Shown here piece by piece: positions 51,426 through 58,808 of a stretch of 64,000 nt of DNA. Positions within the stretch are counted from its first letter, which is position 1. Each line of letters opens with the position of its first letter. Location: assembly GCF_014652475.1 (NCBI RefSeq), contig NZ_BMYW01000002.1:248001-312000 (forward strand), read 5' to 3'. The position numbers and the translations under genes were made by a program. Below the pieces are notes generated by a model. It searched no databases. It saw nothing but the letters and a program-made list of their open reading frames with translations, and had not been told where the DNA came from. This DNA comes from Vogesella alkaliphila (lineage in GTDB: Bacteria; Pseudomonadota; Gammaproteobacteria; Burkholderiales; Chromobacteriaceae).

Positions 51426-52436
51426 TCAGGAATAGCTCAGTCCACGCGCCTTGCCCCAGAACACGCGGTAGGCGAACACGGTGTAGCCGATGATGGCCGG
51501 CAGCACCACCGCGGCACCGATCAGGATCACCCACAGCGCCTCCGCGTCGCTGGCCGCCTGCCAGATGTCCAGCCGGCCGATGACGATCTCCGGGAACACG
51601 CTGTAGGCCAGGCCCCAGAACGACAGCAGCACGATGCCGACGCTGGCGGCGAACGGCAGCCAGCAGAAGTGGTCGTTGCCCGCCGCCTGCCTTGCGGCCA
51701 ACCTTGGCAGGCTGACGGCCAGCAGCGCGAACAGCGCCAGCGTGATCAAGGGCAGCGGCAACAGCAGCAGGAAGTCCGGCAGCACGAACCACTTGGCGGC
51801 GATGCGGCTGCTTGCCAGCGGCGTGGCGATGGACACCAGCAGTACCGCGAGACCGGTGCCCAGCAGCGCGCGCTGCGCCCAGCGCGTGGCGCGCTGCTGC
51901 AGCTCGCCCTCGGTTTTCATGATCAGCCAGCCGGCCCCCAGCAGCACGTAGCCGGCGGCCAGCCCGGCCCCGGCCAGCAGCGCGAAGCCCCAGGCCGCCG
52001 CGCCGGGCGCAAAGCCGGTGAGGTAGCGCCCCAGCATCACCCCCTGGCTCAAGGCGGCCAACAGCGAACCGGCAGCGAAGGCGGCGTTCCACGCCGGCTG
52101 GTGCTGCGCCTGCGCCTTGACGCGGAAGTCGAAGGCCACGCCGCGCAGGATCAGCCCCAGCAGCATCAGCGCCACCGGCAGGTACAGCTCGCCGAGGATG
52201 ATGCCGTGCGCCAGCGGAAACGCCACCAGCAGCAGGCCGACGCCCAGCACCAGCCAGGTCTCGTTGGCGTCCCAGAACGGGCCGATGCTGGCGATCATGG
52301 TGTCGCGCTGGCGGTCGCTGCCCAGCGGCAGCAGCATGCCGACGCCCAGGTCGTAGCCATCGAGGATCACGTAGGCCAGCAGCGAGACGGCCATCAGGCC
52401 GGCGAAGATCACCGGCAATACCAGTTCCGCAGTCAT
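51426..52436 (-). CDS. cioB: Cyanide-insensitive bd-type oxidase subunit II
   Basis: This 336-residue CydB-family subunit has about eight membrane helices and the family marks LAYVILDGYDLGVGMLLPL, FWDANETWLVLGVGLLLVAFP and GVAFDFR. With CioA it forms the quinol oxidase that reduces O2 to water without pumping protons. Starts by ATGA overlap with cioA. An exact 13-mer at 51693 encodes the LPRLAARQAAG cytoplasmic loop. Confidence 0.93.
   Translation of the reverse strand: MTAELVLPVIFAGLMAVSLLAYVILDGYDLGVGMLLPLGSDRQRDTMIASIGPFWDANETWLVLGVGLLLVAFPLAHGIILGELYLPVALMLLGLILRGVAFDFRVKAQAQHQPAWNAAFAAGSLLAALSQGVMLGRYLTGFAPGAAAWGFALLAGAGLAAGYVLLGAGWLIMKTEGELQQRATRWAQRALLGTGLAVLLVSIATPLASSRIAAKWFVLPDFLLLLPLPLITLALFALLAVSLPRLAARQAAGNDHFCWLPFAASVGIVLLSFWGLAYSVFPEIVIGRLDIWQAASDAEALWVILIGAAVVLPAIIGYTVFAYRVFWGKARGLSYS
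51693..51705 (-). repeat. Dispersed 13-mer, exact copy (minus strand)
   Basis: Sense orientation in a loop of cioB between membrane helices. Confidence 0.9.
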
Positions 52437-53770
52437 GCCGATACTCCTTCAAGGTTGGCCGCAGCCGGTGCGCCGGCCTTGCGTGCCAGGTAGAACACCA
52501 CCGACACATAGCTCGCCAGCAGCACCGCGTACAGCGCGAGATACATCAGCAGCGTGGACAGGATCATGCCGCCGCCCACCGTCGAGGCGGTATCGGCGGT
52601 GCGCAGGATGCCGGTCACCAGCCACGGCTGGCGGCCGATCTCGGTGACGAACCAGCCGGCCAGCGTCGCCACCCAGCCGGAGAAGGTCATCGCTACCAGC
52701 ACGCGACTCAGCCACGGCGCCGGTTCGCCACGGCGGCGCAGCTGCCACGCCGCCAGCCAGCTGGCCAGCAGCATCGCCACACCCACCGCCACCATCACGC
52801 GGAAGCTCCAGAACACCTTGGCCACCGGCGGATGCGCGCCGGCAAACTCGTTGAGGCCGCGGATCTCGCCGTCCGGCTGGTGGGTGATGATCAGGCTGGC
52901 CAGCTTGGGAATGCCCACGGCGTAGCGGTTGGACTGCGTCGCCTCGTCCGGCAGCGCGAACAGCAGCAGCGGCGCGCCGCGCTCGGTGTGCCACACGCCT
53001 TCAATGGCGGCCAGCTTGGCCGGCTGGTGGTGGAAGGTGTTCAGCCCGTGCGCGTCGCCGACCAGGATCTGCAGCGGAATCAGCACTGCGGCCAACGTTA
53101 CCCCGGTGGTCAGCGCGTGGCGCACGCCGGCGGCACGGTCGCCGCGCAGCCAGCGGTAGGCCGACACCCCGGCCACCAGGAAGGCGACGGTCAGGCCGGA
53201 AGCCAGCAGCATGTGGGTCAGGCGGTAGGGCATGGACGGATTGAAGATCACCGCCAGCCAGCTCTCGACGTGCACCTTGCCGTCCAGCATGCTGACGCCG
53301 GCCGGCGTCTGCATCCAGGAATTCAGCGCGATGATCCAGAACGCCGACACCGTGGTGCCGAAGGCCACCAGGAAGGTGGCCAGCGTGTGCACGCGGTTGC
53401 TCACCCGCGAGCGGCCGAACAGCATGATGCCGAGGAAGGTGGCCTCCAGGAAAAACGCGGTCAGCACCTCGTAGGCCAGCAGCGGCCCGGCCACGTTGCC
53501 GACCTTCTGCATATAGCCTGGCCAGTTGGTGCCGAACTGGAAGCTCATGGTGATGCCGGACACCACGCCCAGCGCAAAGGTCAGCGCGAAGATCTTCACC
53601 CAGAAGCCGTAGGCATCCAGCCAGGCCGCGTCGCCGCTGCGGTCGAAACGGGTCTTGAAGTACAGCAGCACCCAGCCCATGGCGATGCTGATGGTGGGAA
53701 ACAGGATGTGAAAGCTGATGTTGGCCGCAAACTGGATGCGCGCCAGCGTCAGCGGGTCGAAGCTGTCCAT
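52433..53770 (-). CDS. cioA: Cyanide-insensitive bd-type oxidase subunit I
   Basis: This 445-residue CydA-family subunit shows the heme ligands: His in FHILFPTISIAMGW (b595), His in YRLTHMLLASGLTVAF (b558) and Met in FWSFRVMVAVGVAML (b558). GWFVTEIGRQPWLVTG is the conserved C-terminal mark. The Q-loop is the short form, which with overall length points to the CIO subgroup rather than the E. coli bd-I type. The C-terminal AAANLEGVSA is encoded by the 13-mer at 52451, and a sister copy is at 53087. It starts 2 bases after the regulator gene. Confidence 0.93.
   Translation of the reverse strand: MDSFDPLTLARIQFAANISFHILFPTISIAMGWVLLYFKTRFDRSGDAAWLDAYGFWVKIFALTFALGVVSGITMSFQFGTNWPGYMQKVGNVAGPLLAYEVLTAFFLEATFLGIMLFGRSRVSNRVHTLATFLVAFGTTVSAFWIIALNSWMQTPAGVSMLDGKVHVESWLAVIFNPSMPYRLTHMLLASGLTVAFLVAGVSAYRWLRGDRAAGVRHALTTGVTLAAVLIPLQILVGDAHGLNTFHHQPAKLAAIEGVWHTERGAPLLLFALPDEATQSNRYAVGIPKLASLIITHQPDGEIRGLNEFAGAHPPVAKVFWSFRVMVAVGVAMLLASWLAAWQLRRRGEPAPWLSRVLVAMTFSGWVATLAGWFVTEIGRQPWLVTGILRTADTASTVGGGMILSTLLMYLALYAVLLASYVSVVFYLARKAGAPAAANLEGVSA
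52451..52463 (+). repeat. Dispersed 13-mer, exact copy
   Basis: Antisense in the last codons of cioA (AAANLEGV), 15 bases before the cioA stop. Confidence 0.9.
53087..53099 (-). repeat. Sister 13-mer (minus strand)
   Basis: In cioA, encoding VTLAAV in a membrane helix. Confidence 0.8.
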
Positions 53771-53772
53771 GG

Positions 53773-54354
53773 TCAGGCCTCCGCGTCGGCGTTACGGTTG
53801 CTGTCGCGGCCGGTGAGGCGGCCGATGCTCTGCGTGAACTGCAGCACCTTCTGCACCTGGCTGCCCAGCTTCATCAGCTTCTGCAGCGTGTCCACGTCCA
53901 TGTCGCGGATGTCGGCGAACCACTTGGTCACCAGCTCGATCAGCTGGTACATCTCGTTCATGCGCGCCTGCGCGTGGCGTTCGGCGTCGCCGGACGGCGT
54001 TTCCATGATCGCGCCGCGCAGCATGGTCAGCGTCGGCTCCACCTCGCGCTTCTGCCGCTCCTCGGCCAGGGTCTTGAAGATCGCCCACACGTCGTCCGGG
54101 GTGGAGAAGTACTCGCGGCGGTCGCCCGGCAGGTGCTGCAGCTTGACCAGCCGCCAGGCCTGCAGCTCCTTCAGCGCCATGCTGGTATTGGAGCGTGAAC
54201 AGCCGATGGCCTCGACAATGTCGTCGGCGTTCAGCGGCTTGTCGGACACGTACAGCAAGGCGTAGATCTGGCCCACGGTGCGGTTGATGCCCCAGTGGCT
54301 GCCCATCTCGCCGAAATGCAGCACGAAGGATTGAATCAGGGGTGGCAGGTTCAT
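53773..54354 (-). CDS. cioR: GbsR/MarR-like regulator of the cio operon
   Basis: This 193-residue winged-helix protein has the GbsR-family layout: a start region FVLHFGEMGSHWGINRTVGQIYALLYVS (in pieces), recognition area DIVEAIGCSRSNTSMALKEL, wing LQHLPGDRREYFSTPDDVW, then a helical C-terminus. Family members often repress choline/betaine or redox genes. It is 2 bases upstream of cioA in one operon, and its promoter holds a palindrome that it may bind. The symbol is used only for its position in cioRAB. Confidence 0.85.
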   Translation of the reverse strand: MNLPPLIQSFVLHFGEMGSHWGINRTVGQIYALLYVSDKPLNADDIVEAIGCSRSNTSMALKELQAWRLVKLQHLPGDRREYFSTPDDVWAIFKTLAEERQKREVEPTLTMLRGAIMETPSGDAERHAQARMNEMYQLIELVTKWFADIRDMDVDTLQKLMKLGSQVQKVLQFTQSIGRLTGRDSNRNADAEA

Positions 54355-54367
54355 GTCGTTTTCCAGT

Positions 54368-54385
54368 TTTCAGTAATTTCTGAAA
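54368..54385. promoter_or_regulatory. Palindromic operator candidate of cioRAB
   Basis: TTTCAG-TAATTT-CTGAAA, perfect 6-bp arms, located just downstream of the expected transcription start and 14 bases before the cioR ATG; an autorepression site is likely. Confidence 0.6.
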
Positions 54386-54387
54386 GT

Positions 54388-54426
54388 TTGATATGGATCA
54401 TAGACGCGAGAAATAATGCTTGTCAA
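54388..54426 (-). promoter_or_regulatory. cioRAB promoter with overlapping FNR/ANR-type box
   Basis: Minus-strand -35 TTGACA (54421-54426), 18-base spacer, -10 TATGAT (54397-54402). The FNR-type box TTGATATGGATCAT (54388-54401; 9 of 10 positions) covers the -10 and start site, a repressing position. Confidence 0.7.
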
Positions 54427-54526
54427 ACCACACGCCGCCACCATGACGCGGCGGCCGCCATTCATTGCTTCCGCAAGCCGGCACTAAGTCGCATACTGAA
54501 ACGGATACGCACCGAGCGCGCCTGCC

Positions 54527-56383
54527 ATGCCCGATCCCGACCGCATCCGCGATGCCCTGCTGCTGCACAGCGCCAGCTGCATCGGCAAAAAGTACCTGCA
54601 ACAACTGGTCAGCCAGCTCGCCTGCCTGACCGGCGCCGAGCGCGTGCTGCTGTCGCAGCGCAGCAGCGGCCCGCACCGCCAGCTGCAGGTGCTGTTTGCC
54701 AACGACGCCGGCGCTGCGCCGCACGCGCTGCCCTGCAACTGCCAGTTCGACAACCGCCAGCCACTGCTGCTCGGCCGCGGCCTGCGCCAGTGCCAGCCCG
54801 AGGCCGGCCAGCAGGCGTGGCAGAGCTGCCTCGCCTGGCCGCTGCTGGACGAAGAGGCGCATTGCCTGGGCCACCTGGCGTTACTGGATGCGCGCCCCGA
54901 CTTCTTCGCGCCGGAACTGACGGCGCTGCTGCAGCCCTTCGTCGAGCGCGCCGGCGCCGAGCTCGCACAGCTGCAACAGCGCGAGAAACAGGCCCGGCGT
55001 CAGCACTGGCAGCTGCTGCACAGCGACATCCTGCGCCAGAACGCGCAGGGCGCGCCGCTGGACGCCCTGCTGCGCACCGTGGTGCAGCAGATCGAGCTGG
55101 CGCTGCCGGAGTGGCGCTGTTCCATCCTGCTGCTGGATTCGCGCGGCCGCCTGCAGCCGGTGGCCGGGCCGTCGCTGCCCGGCGCCTACCAGCAGCGCCT
55201 GGTCGGCCTCGCCCCCGGCCCGATGGTCGGCAGCTGTGGCGCCGCGGTGTGGCACGCGAAGCGGGTGGTGGCGGAGAACCTGCAGCTGCACCCGAACTGG
55301 GCGCCGTACCGCGAACTGGCGGCACGCTTCGAACTGGGCAGCTGCTGGTCGGAGCCGCTGATCGACAGCAAGGGCACCGTGCACGGCACCTTCGCCGTCT
55401 ACCACCGCACGCCGCTGGCACCGACGCCGCAGGCGATCACCATCCTCGAGGACACCGCGCGCCTGCTGGCGCTGCTGCTGGAAAACCAGACCATCCACCG
55501 CCAGCTGGACAGCCGCAGCCAGTGGTACCGCGCCATCCTGCAGAACGCCGCCGACGGCCTGTCCGTGATCGACATGAACGGCCGCTTCCTGGAGGCCAGC
55601 GACAGCCTGTGCCAGATGCTGGGCTACGACCTGGACGAGCTGCTGCGCATGCACCTGTGGCAGGTGGTGCCCGGCAGCACGCCGCAGAGCATCCGCGAGC
55701 GCCTGGCCGCCACCGGCGAGGACGGCGAGACCTTCGAAAGCGTCAACCGCACCAAGGACGGCACGCTGCTTGATGTCGAGGTCAGCGCCCGCCGCCTGAT
55801 GCTGGACGGCCAGCCGGTGATCTGGGGCTCGGCGCGCGACATCAGCCAGCGCAAGGCGCTGCAGCGCATCCTGGAGCAGCAGGCCACCATCGACGCGCTG
55901 ACCGGGCTGTTCAACCGCCCGACGCTGCTGGCGCGGCTGGAAACGCAGCTGCAGCTGGCGCAGGTGCAGCACGCGCCGCTGTCGGTGCTGATGCTGGACC
56001 TCGACCACTTCAAGCAGATCAACGACCACCACGGCCACCACGCCGGCGACCTGGTGCTGGCCGCGCTGGGCGACGCGCTGGAAGAAGTGCTGCGCGAAAG
56101 CGACGTCGCCGGGCGCATCGGCGGCGAGGAGTTCTGCCTGCTGCTGCCGGGACTGGGGCTGCACGAGGCGCTGGACCTGGCCGAGCGCATCATCGACGAC
56201 ATCAGCGAGCTGCGCATCCAGAGCGGGCACCACATCCTCGCCATCACCTGCTCCATCGGCGTCGCCTGCCTGCAGGCCGGCGACGACAGCCGCACCCTGC
56301 TCGCCCGCGCCGACAGCGCGCTGTACGCGGCCAAGGCCGCCGGCCGCCACCGCGCCGTCGCGCTCAGCGCCGACCCGCCGTGA
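54527..56383 (+). CDS. Soluble GAF-GAF-PAS-GGDEF diguanylate cyclase
   Basis: This 618-residue cytoplasmic protein has, in order, a weak GAF-like domain (about residues 20-150), a second GAF (about 175-325; PMVGSCGAAVWHAKRVV is typical), a PAS domain (about 335-455; ADGLSVIDMNGRFLEASDSL) and a C-terminal GGDEF domain. The active site is GRIGGEEFCLLLPG (GGEEF), with LDLDHFKQINDHHGHHAGD, so c-di-GMP synthesis is expected. No RxxD inhibitory site is evident before GGEEF. No membrane helix or signal peptide is present. The ribosome site is weak. Confidence 0.9.
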   Translation: MPDPDRIRDALLLHSASCIGKKYLQQLVSQLACLTGAERVLLSQRSSGPHRQLQVLFANDAGAAPHALPCNCQFDNRQPLLLGRGLRQCQPEAGQQAWQSCLAWPLLDEEAHCLGHLALLDARPDFFAPELTALLQPFVERAGAELAQLQQREKQARRQHWQLLHSDILRQNAQGAPLDALLRTVVQQIELALPEWRCSILLLDSRGRLQPVAGPSLPGAYQQRLVGLAPGPMVGSCGAAVWHAKRVVAENLQLHPNWAPYRELAARFELGSCWSEPLIDSKGTVHGTFAVYHRTPLAPTPQAITILEDTARLLALLLENQTIHRQLDSRSQWYRAILQNAADGLSVIDMNGRFLEASDSLCQMLGYDLDELLRMHLWQVVPGSTPQSIRERLAATGEDGETFESVNRTKDGTLLDVEVSARRLMLDGQPVIWGSARDISQRKALQRILEQQATIDALTGLFNRPTLLARLETQLQLAQVQHAPLSVLMLDLDHFKQINDHHGHHAGDLVLAALGDALEEVLRESDVAGRIGGEEFCLLLPGLGLHEALDLAERIIDDISELRIQSGHHILAITCSIGVACLQAGDDSRTLLARADSALYAAKAAGRHRAVALSADPP

Positions 56384-56416
56384 CGACGCCGGTCACATCC
56401 CGTAAAATGCCTTGCC

Positions 56417-56437
56417 ACGCCCCGCCTGTCGGGGCGT
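56417..56437 (+). terminator. Weak hairpin after the cyclase gene
   Basis: ACGCCCC / GGGGCGT with a 7-base loop, no T run, 33 bases after the stop; the exact 13-mer at 56445 follows. Confidence 0.45.
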
Positions 56438-56444
56438 TGCCTAT

Positions 56445-56457
56445 TGCGGCCAACCTT
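56445..56457 (-). repeat. Dispersed 13-mer, exact copy (minus strand), intergenic
   Basis: The last copy before the AT-rich island; GC content falls immediately after it. Confidence 0.9.
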
Positions 56458-56818
56458 TTACCTCCGACGGACAGCCTGATGCCCCCAACGCACGCCGATG
56501 ATGCAACGGCTTCATGTATTTGATTTTATTAATCAAATTAGTTTTCAACTACAAAGCAACACTAAATTTCATACAAGAAAAACGCCAAGGGAGCACTCTA
56601 CAACTCGGAACAAAGTAACCACCATCGACATGTTCTACTCTACTTCCCAACCTAGCTTGCCCTGCTTTTCATACTCATTTTGAATGACAACTGGACTGTC
56701 CCGGCTTCAGTGAAGCAGCCGCCTTGACCTGATGATCTAAGGGAGAAGCGTGCAGAACTTGCCGTGTTAACATCAACAGTGACCAATGGGCATATGAAAA
56801 AGAGGAAGGGGATTCTTG
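56458..56818. other. Left edge of the AT-rich island, no gene recognised
   Basis: 361 bases of markedly lower GC than the neighbours. A 61-codon open frame at 56498-56683 lacks a ribosome site and family features. A GAGGAAGGGG ribosome site for the ParA-like gene stands at the right end. Confidence 0.55.
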
Positions 56819-57712
56819 ATGGCAACAGTCGTGGGATTCATCAGCGAAAAGGGTGGTGTGGGCAAGACAACGGCTTGTTACCACATCGCTGTAGCACTTA
56901 GCCGTTTCAAAAAGAAGCGAGTTCTAGTCATTGATGCGGACTATCAACGAGGTGGTATATCAGGGCGCTTCTTCCCAGAGCTGATCGAAGGATTTGGGAC
57001 GAAAATTCCGTCTGGAACAACGCTATTCAACAAGTTCCAGCAACTCTACAGTGCGATGTCTCAGACACCGGAGGTAGACATCTACACCTGGAATGGGATG
57101 GGGTATAATATCGATCTAGTTCCCGCGGATCCAAGACTAGCAACTGTCTCTGTCGACAAACTCCCCAGCACAAACAACATTAGAGAAAACAACATGTTGT
57201 TGCTTGCGCATTTGAAAACGATTTGCCTCGTTCTAGACAGTCTGCAAGATCACTATGACTACATCTTGATTGACTCCCATCCAGAAGTTTCTGACGTGAT
57301 GAGATCAATCATTTACGCATCTGACTATTGTGTTTCACCTGTCAAATTGGACAGACAGTCTTCCATCGGAGTAGCCACTGTGATCGGGGAGATTGCTAAC
57401 GTCAACAGCGACATCTCAATGATCAGACGTTCGCTAGGTGTTGAGGACGGGTATAGAGATACTATTTTTTCCGGTGCGATGGGCATGATGGCACGGGAAT
57501 ACGCCGAATCATTGAAGCAAAGCGAACAATTGGAATACAACCGCCTGCGAAGATCTGGTGAGATCTTCGTGAACTATGTAACTGAAGGAGACGGGTTAAG
57601 ACTTGCTGCAGCAAACCGACAACCAGTCTTTGATGTAAGTGGTGCAAACGCAGCAAAACAAGCAGATCAATTCAGAGCATTAACTAACGAATTCATGAAG
57701 GTGTGTCCATGA
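56819..57712 (+). CDS. ParA-like (AAA_31) P-loop ATPase in an island
   Basis: This 297-residue protein has the deviant Walker A of ParA/MinD proteins (FISEKGGVGKTTACYHIA, Lys at both positions), switch I RVLVIDADYQRGGISGRFFP and switch II YDYILIDSHPEVSDV. Such ATPases segregate plasmids or position cargo. Its base composition is far more AT-rich than the chromosome, showing horizontal origin. The stop overlaps the next gene (ATGA). No ParB with a recognisable helix-turn-helix or parS array is present, so it may be a cargo or defence-type ParA. Confidence 0.85.
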   Translation: MATVVGFISEKGGVGKTTACYHIAVALSRFKKKRVLVIDADYQRGGISGRFFPELIEGFGTKIPSGTTLFNKFQQLYSAMSQTPEVDIYTWNGMGYNIDLVPADPRLATVSVDKLPSTNNIRENNMLLLAHLKTICLVLDSLQDHYDYILIDSHPEVSDVMRSIIYASDYCVSPVKLDRQSSIGVATVIGEIANVNSDISMIRRSLGVEDGYRDTIFSGAMGMMAREYAESLKQSEQLEYNRLRRSGEIFVNYVTEGDGLRLAAANRQPVFDVSGANAAKQADQFRALTNEFMKVCP

Positions 57713-58116
57713 TTGATCTAGTGAAACTCATCGAATGGCTAGGTGTTGAAGGCGCAATCGCCGGTCTTGAAGAAAGCGAACTTACCGCTGCAGAAATCAG
57801 TGAACTGATGCCGGAGTGGAAGCCAACTGGATACTCAAAGCTGAAGCGAAATGACTTGATTCGGGCATTGATCAAACGAACGCGCCAAAAGCTGACCAAG
57901 AGCCCAGAAGAGTTGATGGCCATGGACGCCGAATCCCTCAAGGCGTATTTTCTGAGCATTAAGGCTTCCAGAAAAGAAATACTAGAGCTGCTGGAGTCGC
58001 TCGACATAAGGCCAGGCAGCGTGGCACGAAACAATCTAACAGAGTTCGCTGCCCGCGAAATCAGCGACATAGGCATGTATAAGCGAGTGGCTCAGGGAGC
58101 AAAAACCTCAGACTAA
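57709..58116 (+). CDS. Unknown partner of the ParA-like ATPase
   Basis: A 135-residue, largely helical protein that I do not recognise. It starts MIDLVKLIEWLGVEGAIAGL and has a basic middle (GYSKLKRNDLIRALIKRTRQ, reminiscent of SAP-type DNA-binding helices) and an acidic-helical C-terminal half (ASRKEILELLESLDIRPGS). Translationally coupled to the ATPase by ATGA overlap, so the two proteins probably act together. A DNA-bound adaptor is a guess. Confidence 0.6.
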   Translation: MIDLVKLIEWLGVEGAIAGLEESELTAAEISELMPEWKPTGYSKLKRNDLIRALIKRTRQKLTKSPEELMAMDAESLKAYFLSIKASRKEILELLESLDIRPGSVARNNLTEFAAREISDIGMYKRVAQGAKTSD

Positions 58117-58433
58117 ACAATCTTAGGAAATACGCAGCCTGTGGGCGACGTTCCCCCGACGTCGTCCTTGGCAATTTTGTTCTCCAGCAGCGACTCAGCC
58201 AGGCGTTTCTTCAACCGAGTGTTCTTGGCATCAAGCTCCTGAGCCGCTTGGCATCCGAGACACTCAATTCCGCCAAATTTGCTCCGCCAGCTACTCAATA
58301 CAGGGGGGCGTCGAGCCAATGCCGCCTCTTTGACTGACGTGCGCTGGAGCTTACGATCCTCCGCCGGGTCGCCACCAGCATCATGCACCTTGCGCAGCCC
58401 CTCCCACGTCACTACCACGGCTTGCAACGACAT
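58113..58433 (-). pseudogene. Remnant of an IS3-family (IS407-like) transposase orfA
   Basis: A 106-codon frame in which residues about 48-92 (SSWRSKFGGIECLG, then ELDAKNTRLKKRLAESLLEN and KIAKDD) match the helical end of IS3-family OrfA: W-x-x-K-F-G-G, then L-x-x-E-N-x-R-L-K-K-x-x-A-E. No HTH, orfB or terminal repeats are visible. The flanking residues look unrelated, so this is a decayed fragment. Confidence 0.6.
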
Positions 58434-58439
58434 CGCCGG

Positions 58440-58655
58440 TCAATTGCCGATCTTGACTTGCCATAGGCGACTGTCCGCCATGCGGCGATAACGGTAAATC
58501 CATGTGCGAGTCGAGTTGGTGGCTTCGAAACGAAGCCCTGGATAGTCTGGACTGATAAGATATTGCCCCGGCGCGAGCAATTTCATAGAGCGGGCATCAA
58601 ACATAGCAGCTGGTATAGGTGCTTGATCATCAAATGCCAGCGCTATAGGTTTCAT
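58440..58655 (-). pseudogene. Truncated phage-type integrase, N-terminal arm-binding part only
   Basis: 71 residues from MKPIALAFDDQAPIP to WQVKIGN. The segment LAPGQYLISPDYPGLRFEA followed by TWIYRYR matches the arm-type DNA-binding domain of tyrosine recombinases, and then a stop cuts it off. The catalytic domain is missing; the IS3 remnant begins a few bases beyond. Confidence 0.65.
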
Positions 58656-58711
58656 GCTCCGGCATAGCAAAAACCTACACCAAACAGTCAAGTGCGCCCA
58701 CTAGCTGACAA

Positions 58712-58738
58712 GTGTCGCCACCATATCAATGGCGACAC
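58712..58738. repeat. 9-bp perfect inverted repeat at the island edge
   Basis: GTGTCGCCA / TGGCGACAC around a 9-base AT-rich loop, 57 bases upstream of the integrase remnant start and 70 bases upstream of mutS; possible regulatory site or attachment-site relic. Confidence 0.5.
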
Positions 58739-58808
58739 CCACATAAAAATAATCAAGCAAAATCAGCAACTTAATTATATTTTGCATATAAATTAATAAT
58801 TTATCTTC

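Noticed and set aside
53719-53731. Further copies such as GATGTTGGCCGCA at 53719 or CCCTGGCCGCA near 59935
   Set aside because: Two or more mismatches; these could arise by chance from common Leu-Ala-Ala codons, so they were not counted.
56498-56683. 61-codon open frame in the AT-rich island
   Set aside because: No ribosome site, no recognisable motif, and AT-rich DNA with few constraints.
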